A stretch of DNA of 64,000 nt from Candidatus Tisiphia endosymbiont of Melanophora roralis (GTDB taxonomy: Bacteria > Pseudomonadota > Alphaproteobacteria > Rickettsiales > Rickettsiaceae), in contig NZ_OZ032161.1 of assembly GCF_964026575.1 (NCBI RefSeq), positions 1,446,721-1,510,720 of the forward strand. Reading direction: 5' to 3'. Of the stretch, positions 56,014 to 64,000 are shown piece by piece. The position numbers and the translations under genes are program-made. Numbering within the stretch: position 1 is the first letter of the stretch; every line of letters starts with the position of its first letter. Under the pieces are notes generated by a model, which did no database searches, was not told the DNA's origin, and saw nothing but the letters and a program-made list of their open reading frames with translations.

Positions 56014-56295
56014 CTACTCTATTTTAGCACCATCAATATTATTAACTCCATCATCTCTTGACGCTTGCGAGCATATGTATAAAAACAAAGCTCGCATGCC
56101 TTCATTGAAAGCGGTGTAGTTGCTTTCTTGCCGTATAAAGTTGCTGTGATACACACCACTTAATTGAGCCAAGTCTTCTAATACTATTCTACCATCTTCT
56201 CCACTAAAAATCTGCAAATAAATTGATTTTAATTGCTCTTTTGTCACTATTGTGGGTGGAGATTGAGTTGCTCCCGAGTTAATTGATAGTTTCAT
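56014..56295 (-). CDS. Bbp19-like phage structural-region protein
   Basis: 93 residues: LKSIYLQIFSGEDGRIVLEDL, SGVYHSNFIRQESNYTAFNEGMRALFLYI. This motif set (F-x-G-x-xG-x-x-VL-x-DL near the N-terminus, then A-x-xEG-x-R-x-L) is that of the Bbp19-like proteins encoded beside portal genes in BPP-1-like phages. It begins two bases after the portal fragment stop. Function unknown. Confidence 0.65.
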   Translation of the reverse strand: MKLSINSGATQSPPTIVTKEQLKSIYLQIFSGEDGRIVLEDLAQLSGVYHSNFIRQESNYTAFNEGMRALFLYICSQASRDDGVNNIDGAKIE

Positions 56296-56296
56296 T

Positions 56297-56687
56297 TTAT
56301 TGTCCTTGTATCTGTTGTTGCTGTTGTAATTGTTGCATTTGCATCATCTTACGTTGTTGTCTGATTTGTAATACTTCTTGTTCACTCTTGAGGATTGAGC
56401 TTGGGGCTTCTCGTAGTTCAAAAAATAGTTTAAAACACTCATCCCAGTTAATATTATCATAAATCTCAGGAAAAAAGTTACTTATACCACTTCTTTGGAA
56501 AAAACCTAATACTTGTTCAACGCTGGTTATTGCTGATGTTTTTTGTACCCTAGATAGTGGTGAAACATATCCAATCTCTATCTCAGGTGGGCTATTTGCC
56601 CCCTCTAAGATCGGTACTCTGTTATATTTGATTAGTGTTTGATATATCGCCATAATTAACGGATTTAACAACTCACTCTCAATTCTT
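56297..56687 (-). pseudogene. Portal gene, C-terminal fragment on the minus strand
   Basis: About 130 residues of the portal C-terminus: GRIESELLNPLIMAIYQTL, GYVSPLSRVQKTSAIT, FELREAPSSILKSEQ, then a Gln/Met-rich end. The 5' side is cut by IS1634 copy 2. The part shared with the + strand copy (45437-46072) differs at only one base that I could find, apart from the MITE. It gives the empty site for the MITE and the sequence lost on the other copy. Confidence 0.87.
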
Positions 56688-58616
56688 CCCGACTTCCGCA
56701 TTTTTTAATAAGGCATAAGCTTAGAAGGCTCATAGTGCTGGGATTTTTAAAATTTAGGCACAACATTATTTTGTTATTTTAAATATATTGCAGCATGGTC
56801 TGAACGTTTGATGTTAAAGGTTTTATAGATTTTTCTAGCTTCGTTTTTTATTGCACTTGGTAGTCTATAAAGATCACCAGTCTTTGTATGTCTTAAGATT
56901 GAAGCCTGTACTGATATTAATAATTCAACGATGTTAGTTACACTGATCTTTTGGGTCAGAGCAACCTTGTATTCTATAGTTTTAAGCACTGCAAAACTCA
57001 TATAACACACAGCTATGTGTGCTTCTATCCTTTGTTTAGTCCAGTGAAAAATTGGACGCATTTGTAAATTATGTTTATTGATTCTAAATTGCTCTTCAAT
57101 TACCCATAATCTAGCATATTTTGCTATTGCTTCATGTGGAGTTATAGTTTGGTCATTGGTGATTACCCCATGTATGCCATCCCATAATCCATCTTCTGTT
57201 ATTTTCTTTGGGTCAATATAGCTCTTGCCATTTTCACTAGAAGTATATTTTTTTACTCCACTATTAGATATAAGTTTTTTGGTATTACCAAACTCACCGA
57301 TAGTTTTGTTAATTTTATCTAAAATTTTTTGTCGCTCCTGTGCATCATTAATAGCCCTTTTAGATTTATAACTGGTAATTAAACGCTTACCTTCATGTTC
57401 TAAATCGGCAATCCAGGTAAGATCATTGCCTATAACAGTTGGCTTATAGTTTTCCCCTGATAATATTTGTTGCTTCTTTTCTTTCGTGAGTGTTTTAAGC
57501 TTTGCTGCCACAATATAACGATAACCACCTTCATCGAGAGCTTGCAAGTTAGCTTTACTAAACATTGCCCGGTCAGCAATAAAACAGACATCTTTAACCT
57601 TAAGATAAGCTTGCCAACTGTTAATTGATTTAATTAAGGTGCTAACTTCTGCAGTGTTGCCACTAAATAATTCGTACCCCAGTGGCAGTCCATCCTCATT
57701 AGTTGCTAGGGCAAGAACTAATTGCGTAGTATTAAAGCGATGATCTTTACTATAGCCAAAGGCTCTTAGCTCATCTATTTCTACTGATTCAAAGTATAGT
57801 GTAGTGACATCAAAAAATACTAGGCTAATCTCTTTATTAGGAATCAGGGTTAGGGTGTTTTTAAAGCATAATTCTTTAATTTTAGGTATTTGCTCATGTA
57901 ATTTGTCCATCATCCGATAAGTAGCATCTAGATCATGATGCTTGTCAAATTGATCGCTTAAATACTCAACTATCCCTTTTTTACTATCTGGTCTTACCAT
58001 GCGGGCTAATACTAAATCCTTCAGCATCCCAGCATCACGTTTCCTTGCTAGTAACTGGTTAAAATGCAGCTGATCATAAACATGCCCACCTATTTGATGC
58101 ACCCCTTCCACAACTCGCTTGACTTCTACAACCTCATTTAGTTTTACTTCATTAACAGGTAAAATATCTTTTAACTGTTTGTTAGTTGGACGACCTCTTT
58201 TAACCTCGTTAGTATCATCAGTAAACAAATTCCCCTGCCCAGTTGCAGCTTCTCTCTCAGCTTTAATCTTGGCAATCAAATCCTGTGCTAAAGCGACTAA
58301 TTTAGCTTCTTCTACTTCATCTACGAAGACTCCTAAATGACGTACTATACGCTGTTTGACGTTACCTTTACTATCACGATAACCTTCTACTATTTGGATA
58401 GATTGCCTTGGACTATTAGGACTTTTTTTACGACGTATGTACATATTAGGGCTATAAAATATGGGGCTATATTCAATTAATTAAATAATAAACAACATCG
58501 CAGTTAAAGTCAATAATAAAATATCTACTAGGCACAATAGAACGAGAGTACCACTTCACCTCCTTACTAATGCCACTTATAACAACTAATATCAAAAAAT
58601 CTGCGGAAGTCAGGGG
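56688..58616 (-). mobile_element. IS1634-family element, copy 2, intact, 1929 bp
   Basis: CCCGACTTCCGCA at 56688 and TGCGGAAGTCAGGGG at the right end, as in copy 1. It lies between the portal fragment and a truncated dam gene, with no matching target duplication, indicating recombination with another copy. Confidence 0.87.
56774..58444 (-). CDS. IS1634-family transposase, intact
   Basis: 556 residues. Characteristic sequences: MYIRRKKSPNSPRQSIQIVE, RIVRHLGVFVDE, SLVFFDVTTLYFES (first Asp), VCFIADRAMFSKANL (second Asp) and YARLWVIEEQFRINKHNLQM with the catalytic Glu and the downstream Lys/Arg. This matches IS1634-type elements of the IS4 superfamily. Compare the nonsense-mutated copy at 46159-47829. 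Likely active. Confidence 0.92.
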   Translation of the reverse strand: MYIRRKKSPNSPRQSIQIVEGYRDSKGNVKQRIVRHLGVFVDEVEEAKLVALAQDLIAKIKAEREAATGQGNLFTDDTNEVKRGRPTNKQLKDILPVNEVKLNEVVEVKRVVEGVHQIGGHVYDQLHFNQLLARKRDAGMLKDLVLARMVRPDSKKGIVEYLSDQFDKHHDLDATYRMMDKLHEQIPKIKELCFKNTLTLIPNKEISLVFFDVTTLYFESVEIDELRAFGYSKDHRFNTTQLVLALATNEDGLPLGYELFSGNTAEVSTLIKSINSWQAYLKVKDVCFIADRAMFSKANLQALDEGGYRYIVAAKLKTLTKEKKQQILSGENYKPTVIGNDLTWIADLEHEGKRLITSYKSKRAINDAQERQKILDKINKTIGEFGNTKKLISNSGVKKYTSSENGKSYIDPKKITEDGLWDGIHGVITNDQTITPHEAIAKYARLWVIEEQFRINKHNLQMRPIFHWTKQRIEAHIAVCYMSFAVLKTIEYKVALTQKISVTNIVELLISVQASILRHTKTGDLYRLPSAIKNEARKIYKTFNIKRSDHAAIYLK

Positions 58617-59389
58617 AAAATTGTCGATCAGTTAATAGACCGCCTTCCTACTTCTCTCTCGTTCAATAATTATTACGAGCCTTTTCTTGGCGGTGGGGCG
58701 TTGTTCTTTAAAATCAAAGATAGATTCAAACAATGTTTTTTATCTGATATTAATTTAGAATTAATTACCAGCTATAATATGGTAAAAAAGAATCCAACAG
58801 CAGTAAATGATTTATTGTCCCAACACAAAGCACAGCACTCAAAAGAATATTATTACAGTGTACTAAACAATTAAACAATGATAACAGCAATGACCCTACT
58901 AACATCACTGCTCGATTTCTTTATTTAAATAAATATTGTTTCAATGGTATTTATTGTATCAACAAAAAGGGCAAGCTTGGCTTGCACTTTTCTACTCACA
59001 ACTATGGTATTTCTCATTTTAAGAAAAGGCTAAAACAATGCAGTAGCTTTCTAAGTGATACCGTAATTTACGTCACTGATTTCTCATTTATCGAACCTAA
59101 GGAAAATGATTTTGTCTATTTTGATCCGCCTTATCATAAGGCTGGAGAGAAATTTTATACTCGATTGCCCTTTAATGAACAGGAACAAGTCAGGCTAAGA
59201 GATTTTGCCAAGGAACTCACTAGCAAAGGGGTAAAACTAATGATTTCTAATAGTAATACTGACTTTATCCGAGAAATATACCAAGATTTTACCATAAATA
59301 CTGTTGACATTAAATACACCATAACCGGACAGAAAGTAAATGTACAGAAAGAAATCGCCAAAGAGCTTATCATTACTAACTATGAATAA
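58617..59389 (+). pseudogene. dam: DNA adenine methylase remnant
   Basis: Related to Dam/phage-type N6-adenine methylases. The frame begins directly at the IS1634 end with KIVDQLIDRL, so the GGK-x-x-L motif that normally precedes it is gone. PFLGGGALFFKI, LSDINLELITSYN, then a one-base frameshift near 58858-58866 (after KEYYYSV), then NKYCFNGIYCINKKGK, and the catalytic FDPPYHKAGEKF in the second half. The C-terminal part 58982-59389 is still open, but no start-competent full gene remains. Probably a phage-derived modification gene. Confidence 0.82.
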
Positions 59390-59441
59390 GCTTAAGTAGC
59401 TATGCTGTTTACTCAACATATACTCAGCATTACTCTTGCGT

Positions 59442-60842
59442 TTAAGTATATTTAACATCTCTTATCTGTTGCATCAATTCTTCAATCATTTTTTGCTGTG
59501 CTTTAATCTGTATTTGCAATGCCTCAATAATATTATTAAATTGAACATTATCAGTAATTTCTTTTGTTTCTTTTGGCAGAGCTACTTTATTTTCTGTAAA
59601 AAATTCTGTGTCTTTCAGAATTTTGTCGAATGGAATCGCAGCTTTGTTCTGAAACTCTCTAACTTGCTCCTTAGCTATAATATCATATACTTCTGTTGAC
59701 CTTTGATCCTTATGACCTAAAGCCTCACCTATTATCTCTCTATTTGCTCCAGCTTTACGCATCCAACTACCATGTGTTCTTCTTAAGTCATGTATCCTTA
59801 AGTCGTCAATACCCGCTACTTTACAAATTTTCTGCCAAGCCTCCTGTGGGACTGCTATGTGACCACTCTTACTATCTTTATGGCTACTTGGAAATACCCA
59901 TACTGATTTATTATTATTTTCTTTTTGTCTTCTTGTCAATATGCTTAGGGCAGAGTTCACTAAATGAACTCTTTGTGTTTTATTATTTTTAGCAATCTTA
60001 GCTGGTATAGTCCATGTCATGTTTTCAAAATTAATATCCTGCCATTTCATAGATAAAACATTACTTCTCCTAGCTCCAGTAAATAATAGCATTAAGATAG
60101 CATCTGCAGTTATACTAGTACATTCTGCAATAACTGTCTTAATAAACTTTGTCAATTCCTCTATGGTTGCAATATATCGTTCTCTAACTTTTTCCGGATT
60201 CTTTTCAATACCCTTTGTTGGATTCTTCTCTAACATTTCCCATTTAATACCCCTATTGAACATCGCACTAAATAACTTAACAAAGTCGTTAGCACTATAT
60301 GGACCTCTATTGTTGCTAATATCATTAAACGTTTTCTGAATATCAGCCCTTGTTACAGTAGCTATTTTCATGTCATAATAATCTTTACCTAATCGTTTCA
60401 TTCTAGCAATATCATTTTCCCAGCCTCTATTTCTACGTTTACAGTGTTCTTCAATATAATGTTTATCAAAAAACTCTTTAACGGTTAATTTGGTTAATTT
60501 ATCATCTATTGGATTATTTGTTAGTTCGGCTGGTTGATTATCTATTTGATTATTTGCAATAGCTAATTTTTCAAGAGGGTTAATGCCTCTTTCTATTTGG
60601 CTTTTTAGTTCAGCAGCTTTATTTCTTGCCTCTGCTACCGACATATAAGGAAATTTACCTAATCTAATTGCCCGACAACGACCTTTCTTCTCTACTGTTT
60701 TACGTAAGTAAAAAGTCTTGCTTTTGTTCACAATAAGATACAAGCCCCTTTCTTTGGTATCATTATAAAAATCTTGTTTAGTTTTAGGAAGAATCATTTT
60801 ACTTACAGCTTGTTGGGTAAAATTTAAGTCAAAAGTTGTCAT
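59442..60842 (-). CDS. Tyrosine-type phage integrase
   Basis: 466 residues, with the N-terminal DUF4102-type arm-binding domain (residues 1-90, ERGLYLIVNKSKTFYLRK, AIRLGKFPYMSVAEARNKA), a core-binding domain, and a catalytic domain with Arg258 (TGARRSNVL), His351 and Arg354 (IHDLRRTHG), His377 (LGHKDQ) and the nucleophile Tyr386 (TEVYD). All catalytic residues are present. It lies at the right edge of the prophage remnant and reads toward it. No tRNA is found beside it, so the attachment site is unknown. Confidence 0.92.
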   Translation of the reverse strand: MTTFDLNFTQQAVSKMILPKTKQDFYNDTKERGLYLIVNKSKTFYLRKTVEKKGRCRAIRLGKFPYMSVAEARNKAAELKSQIERGINPLEKLAIANNQIDNQPAELTNNPIDDKLTKLTVKEFFDKHYIEEHCKRRNRGWENDIARMKRLGKDYYDMKIATVTRADIQKTFNDISNNRGPYSANDFVKLFSAMFNRGIKWEMLEKNPTKGIEKNPEKVRERYIATIEELTKFIKTVIAECTSITADAILMLLFTGARRSNVLSMKWQDINFENMTWTIPAKIAKNNKTQRVHLVNSALSILTRRQKENNNKSVWVFPSSHKDSKSGHIAVPQEAWQKICKVAGIDDLRIHDLRRTHGSWMRKAGANREIIGEALGHKDQRSTEVYDIIAKEQVREFQNKAAIPFDKILKDTEFFTENKVALPKETKEITDNVQFNNIIEALQIQIKAQQKMIEELMQQIRDVKYT

Positions 60843-61793
60843 ATACTTACCTTAATTATATTATTAGTTTCAATAGCGTTTGCACTGATGATGTTATTGG
60901 TATTTTTTATTTAAATTAAGTAGTTTTTTATTGATTTCTAATATAGGAGGGCATAGAGTAAAATCCTGTTTTTTGTTTTGCGAAAAATAGACACTGAGGT
61001 TAGATTGAAATTTGATAGATTGTCCTCTAACCTCGGTGCTGACACTACATCACGTAGTATCGTCTTGCATAAATACAATTATTTTTCCGCAGAGTAAAGG
61101 GGATTTTTTAATAAAATTAAAAAATTTTTTAGGCTCTTCAGAATAATGTTAATCTAATAACAGGCAGTAAAATTGTTATTATAGTTTTCGAGGGTTAACA
61201 TTTTTGCTGTTCTGAACTTTCAGTTTGGTAGTTTTGGTTATTGTATTTTTAGGAAGATGAAATGAACTGGTGTCATATATCTAGGCTCTGAACAAAATTC
61301 AAATTACTCTATTTTAACTTTTTAGCTGCAAATTATAAGATTTTTTTGAAATAGGATTAACTATTATGGCAAAAATTTTATTAATTTTCTCTTAAAAATA
61401 CTCAAAATATAGACAATTTAAATTTTGTTCACAGGGGCTAGATAAACTAAATTGTTACATAATTATTTAATATAATTATATAGCAACATTAACATTAATT
61501 AAGTACTTAAATTAACCTATTTTTGTTGACTATTATAATAATAGTACAACTAAAAGTATGATTATAAGAACACTATTTTTATAGTGATTTTTTTGGGATT
61601 TTCCTCAATTTTCACGAAAAATTGACTAATATATTAAGTCGAAATAATTGCTAAAATGTTAATTAAAATTATAGGAGAAAAGCTTATGAGTATTAGGGCT
61701 TCAATGGTACAAAACAATAGCAAAAATAGCACCACTGCGATGGTGCAAAATTTTTACTATATTCTAGCCAGTTTTGGATTAAAATTTTTAATT
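60843..61793. other. 950-base gap with hairpins and no firm gene
   Basis: AT-rich. At 60992-61038 CACTGAGGTTAGA pairs with TCTAACCTCGGTG (one G-T pair) around a 21-base loop, followed by a small ACTAC/GTAGT hairpin. The rest holds poly-T and poly-A runs. From 61622 a TTGACT box and a weak TAATTG follow with 17-base spacing, then an AGGAGA ribosome site at 61671-61676 and a 40-residue open frame (61686-61808, starting MSIRASMVQNN); it overlaps the terminator hairpins of hemW, so I do not call it a gene. Confidence 0.5.
61729..61754 (-). terminator. Terminator hairpin after hemW
   Basis: On the minus strand GCACCATCGCAGTGGTGC (stem GCACCA/TGGTGC, loop TCGCAG) is followed by TATTTTTG. It lies about 45 bases after the hemW stop, beyond the long palindrome at 61769-61807. 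Confidence 0.55.
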
Positions 61794-61807
61794 TTAATCC
61801 AAAACTG
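61769..61807. repeat. Long palindrome at the hemW stop
   Basis: CAGTTTTGGATTAAAATT pairs perfectly with AATTTTAATCCAAAACTG; followed by AGGTTTT. It resembles 6967-7003 and 26253-26291, with compensating differences in the two arms. It includes the last codons of hemW. Confidence 0.85.
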
Positions 61808-63023
61808 AGGTTTTAAATAACCTTGGCACTATATAGCTATGTAACATTAGACCTTTGTTTGTAAGATTAATATGACCTTTATCACCTAATCCCTCATCCC
61901 ACCTAAGTAAACCTAGCTCTTTATAGTATGTTGCCTTTCCCATATCTAAAATCTCAAATAATTGTTTACCAGTTCTTTTCTGTATACTATCAATAGTTAT
62001 ACCCTTTTCAAGACGTAGTCCCATCATCAACATTTCTTCAATTATTTCTTGCATAGAAAGTTTATTAATCTGCTGAATACCACATCCTAAACTATCTACA
62101 GCTTGTAACCATTTTTCTGGTTTATGCCACATCATGATACTATAGAGATTAGATGTAAAATTACTATCACACATGTTAACCCTACTGTGGCTACCCGGAC
62201 CTATACCTAAATAATTGTCATATTGCCAATATGTCAAGTTATGCTTACATTCATGACCTAATATAGCATAATTTGATATTTCATATCTAAGATATCCTTG
62301 AGACTTTAAATAGCAGTTAGTCCACTCATAATGGTCAGCTGCTTGATCTGAGTTTGGTATAGTCAGATTTCCCTCGTTAAACAATTTGTAAAATAACGTA
62401 CCCTTTTCGATTACCAGTTGATACAGTGAGATATGACCTGAGGCAAGTTTCATGGCATTGGTAAGTTCATCTTGCCAACTTTCTAGAGTTTGGTTACTTC
62501 TTGCATAAATTAGGTCAAAAGATATTCTAGGGAAAAGATGGCGAGCTGTTTCAATAGCTTTGATTGCTTGCCCTACATCATGTTGTCGTCCTAAACTCTT
62601 TAAGTCATCTTCCACTAGAGACTGGACACCAATTGACACACGGTTTATTCCAGCTGATCTAAAGTCCCTAAATTTTTCAGTCTCAAATGAAGTGGGATTC
62701 GCTTCTAAAGTAATTTCTGTTTGCTCATCTATTATTGCTAAATTTGCTATTTTTTTAATTATTCCTTCAACAACAAATGGCTTCATTAAAGATGGAGTTC
62801 CACCTCCAAAGAAAATAGATTTTATATATTTATGACCTATAATATCCTTGAAATGATCAAGCTCTAGTTCATAACATTTCAACCATGTATCATGATCTAC
62901 TTTATCTACAACATGAGAATTAAAATCACAATATGGACATTTTGACAAACAAAACGGCCAGTGTATATATATCGATAAAGGATTTTTCATGTTTATGCTT
63001 AGTTGAACATTACTTAAGCTCAT
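61794..63023 (-). CDS. hemW: Radical SAM heme chaperone HemW
   Basis: 409 residues, formerly called coproporphyrinogen oxidase-like. The radical SAM cluster motif is CLSKCPYCDF (CxxxCxxC) in IYIHWPFCLSKCPYCDFNSH, followed by FFGGGTPSLM and ISLYQLVIEKGTLF. It lacks the two N-terminal residues used by HemN for catalysis and delivers heme to respiratory proteins. The last residues are encoded within a palindrome, so the C-terminus may have been extended or changed by it. Start ATG at 63021-63023; an internal ATG (MKNPLSIYIHWP) is also possible and may be more natural. Confidence 0.92.
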   Translation of the reverse strand: MSLSNVQLSINMKNPLSIYIHWPFCLSKCPYCDFNSHVVDKVDHDTWLKCYELELDHFKDIIGHKYIKSIFFGGGTPSLMKPFVVEGIIKKIANLAIIDEQTEITLEANPTSFETEKFRDFRSAGINRVSIGVQSLVEDDLKSLGRQHDVGQAIKAIETARHLFPRISFDLIYARSNQTLESWQDELTNAMKLASGHISLYQLVIEKGTLFYKLFNEGNLTIPNSDQAADHYEWTNCYLKSQGYLRYEISNYAILGHECKHNLTYWQYDNYLGIGPGSHSRVNMCDSNFTSNLYSIMMWHKPEKWLQAVDSLGCGIQQINKLSMQEIIEEMLMMGLRLEKGITIDSIQKRTGKQLFEILDMGKATYYKELGLLRWDEGLGDKGHINLTNKGLMLHSYIVPRLFKTSVLD

Positions 63024-63128
63024 CTTTTACTATAGTCAATTGATGAGAAGTTGGTTACGTCGTCTTCGATCGCTCCTGCTACCCAATCCTCCTGAATTGA
63101 CTATATCACTACTTCCAACCCCTTTATT

Positions 63129-63272
63129 AGACCTCTTTTGAAACTCGCTTATGCGCAAGGGTGTGAAGGAGACGCGGAACCTCGACCCGCAGCGTACTCT
63201 AATGTACGTGAGGAGCAGAGTACCGGTATCACGTACAAATCACCAGCAGAAGTAGAGTTTCAAAAGAGGTCT
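63129..63272. repeat. 144-bp palindromic element, spacer copy
   Basis: Ends AGACCTCTTTTGAAACTC and GAGTTTCAAAAGAGGTCT. Relative to the rvhB6b copy (18099-18242) each end has one change and the two changes compensate, keeping the 18-bp pairing perfect. Same length, 144 bp, and the ORF of the coding copy is not needed here. It lies upstream of hemW and downstream of the MNT gene. Confidence 0.88.
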
Positions 63273-63273
63273 A

Positions 63274-63609
63274 TTAGATCTCTTCAAATTGGTCATGCGT
63301 AAACAATAGTAGCATGTTAGCATCGATATGTTCTTTGAGAGGTGGATAGGTGATCAGATCATAAGATTGTACATCTACTTTAACCGGTAAGTTACTGTCA
63401 TTAAGTAAAGTAAATATACGATCAAGGGTTTTTTCATCAAGCGAACCATAAATAACTATATCAATATCAGAATTAGGACGATAAGAACCAGTAGCACGCG
63501 AACCAAACAAACCAACTCTCTCAATTTGTTTTGAGAAGGGCAACAAAATATTACGCAGTATGTTTAACTGTTCCGTACTTAATCCATGATTAGATATGTT
63601 TACTTTCAT
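63274..63609 (-). CDS. MNT-type nucleotidyltransferase (antitoxin-like)
   Basis: 111 residues with the minimal nucleotidyltransferase motif: VGLFGSRATGSYRPNSDIDIVIYG (GS followed by DxD). It has 20 bases of overlap with the preceding HEPN-type gene on the same strand. In HEPN/MNT modules the MNT protein AMPylates and silences the HEPN ribonuclease. The 3' end abuts the 144-bp repeat, but the protein ends in a normal way (LLLFTHDQFEEI). Confidence 0.85.
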   Translation of the reverse strand: MKVNISNHGLSTEQLNILRNILLPFSKQIERVGLFGSRATGSYRPNSDIDIVIYGSLDEKTLDRIFTLLNDSNLPVKVDVQSYDLITYPPLKEHIDANMLLLFTHDQFEEI

Positions 63610-64000
63610 CTACCATCTCTTCTTCTGCAAATTTCAGCATCACCAAATACATGTTCTCCAATTCAGGATAATAATCCTTTTCAATATTTATAATAATCTG
63701 TTCAAATTGTTTGAAATCGTAGGTATGTGACATCTTATTACGGGAATCTAAAGCATTCATCCATACTTCACCATTCTTAATCAAATTAGCGACAATAGCT
63801 GCCTTAAGTACGGTAGCTGGGGTAATGGTTGATAGTATCACCCCCTTATATTCTAGGTAGTCTTTAAGTACGTTCCATGTCAATTCCCACGTATATTCAA
63901 AACGCTGCACTACTCCTTCCATCTCTAATTGACTTATTTTGCGTTCTCGCATTGTGTACATCGCCTCACGTAGCAAAGCAAAAGCACGTTTAAAATTATC
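63590..64000 (-). CDS. HEPN-type protein (HI0074 family), partial at right edge
   Basis: The frame is open to the window edge, so the start (beyond 64000) is missing; the Met at 63976 is probably internal because the upstream residues DNFKRAFALLREAMYT fit the family's start. It contains VQRFEYTWELTWNVLKDYLEYKG and the HEPN ribonuclease motif R-x4-H in SRNKMSHTYD. This is the partner of the MNT gene that follows with an overlap, most likely a toxin/antitoxin pair. Members were earlier called nucleotidyltransferase substrate-binding proteins. Confidence 0.83.
   Translation of the reverse strand, partial: DNFKRAFALLREAMYTMRERKISQLEMEGVVQRFEYTWELTWNVLKDYLEYKGVILSTITPATVLKAAIVANLIKNGEVWMNALDSRNKMSHTYDFKQFEQIIINIEKDYYPELENMYLVMLKFAEEEMVDESKHI

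Noticed and set aside
60843-61793. Search for a tRNA or other stable RNA as integration target next to the integrase
   Set aside because: No cloverleaf with a T-arm motif could be found on either strand here or elsewhere in the window.
61686-61808. 40-residue open frame with an AGGAGA site and a promoter-like region
   Set aside because: It runs through the hemW terminator hairpin and a dispersed palindrome; the peptide has no family features. Kept only as a note in the gap entry.

Overview
The window is AT-rich and carries the gene content and gene order of an obligate intracellular alphaproteobacterium of the order Rickettsiales, most likely family Rickettsiaceae. The strongest marks are the type IV secretion block rvhB3-rvhB4-rvhB6a to rvhB6e with five consecutive enlarged VirB6 paralogues, a separate rvhB2 pilin gene, an acetylglutamate-kinase-like gene behind yidC-engB, an MFS transporter of the ProP type, and a dense set of short palindromic repeats. 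One of these repeats is read in frame inside a protein gene, as described for Rickettsia palindromic elements. The heavy load of insertion sequences points to a symbiont-type genome rather than a streamlined pathogen, but species and genus cannot be fixed from this window.

Layout. 1-4600: end of a membrane protein gene, ctp protease and parE, flanked by a 27-bp perfect inverted repeat, then a small HIG1-type membrane protein. 4600-8200: maeB malic enzyme and an AEC-family transporter, separated by a cluster of hairpins. 8800-12040: yidC, engB and an argB-like kinase. 12280-29530: the rvh secretion operon. 29800-32540: a putative outer-membrane barrel overlapping a family-2 glycosyltransferase with an extra N-terminal domain, a possible glycan synthesis/export pair. 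32800-36450: nuoH, nuoG and rvhB2. 36700-38020: an MFS transporter. 38330-40630: the F0 sector of ATP synthase (atpI-B-E-F'-F).

40700-60850 is an accessory region made of the wreck of a short-tailed (T7/BPP-1-like) prophage. Portal, Bbp19-like, scaffold, capsid and two tail-tube genes are recognisable, followed by a dam methylase remnant and a tyrosine integrase. One portal copy on the + strand is broken by an IS5-like element, an IS630-like element that itself carries an IS4 (Tn5-like) element, a 332-bp MITE and an IS1634 element. A second portal fragment, nearly identical in the shared part, lies on the opposite strand in front of the head genes. The capsid and tail genes are still open, and the larger tail-tube protein has an unusual insertion of about 500 predominantly helical residues.

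60850-64000 returns to ordinary genes: hemW, then a HEPN/MNT toxin-antitoxin-type pair running off the right edge.

The most distinctive features are the repeats. At least four families of palindromic DNA fill the spacers: (i) a 144-bp element with perfect 18-bp ends, present once in frame in rvhB6b and once in a spacer; (ii) hairpins whose loop carries an AGCGG core; (iii) long palindromes flanked by AACCTCA-type sequence whose two arms differ together between copies; (iv) elements beginning with GTCATTGCGAGGAG. Families ii and iii alternate in clusters.
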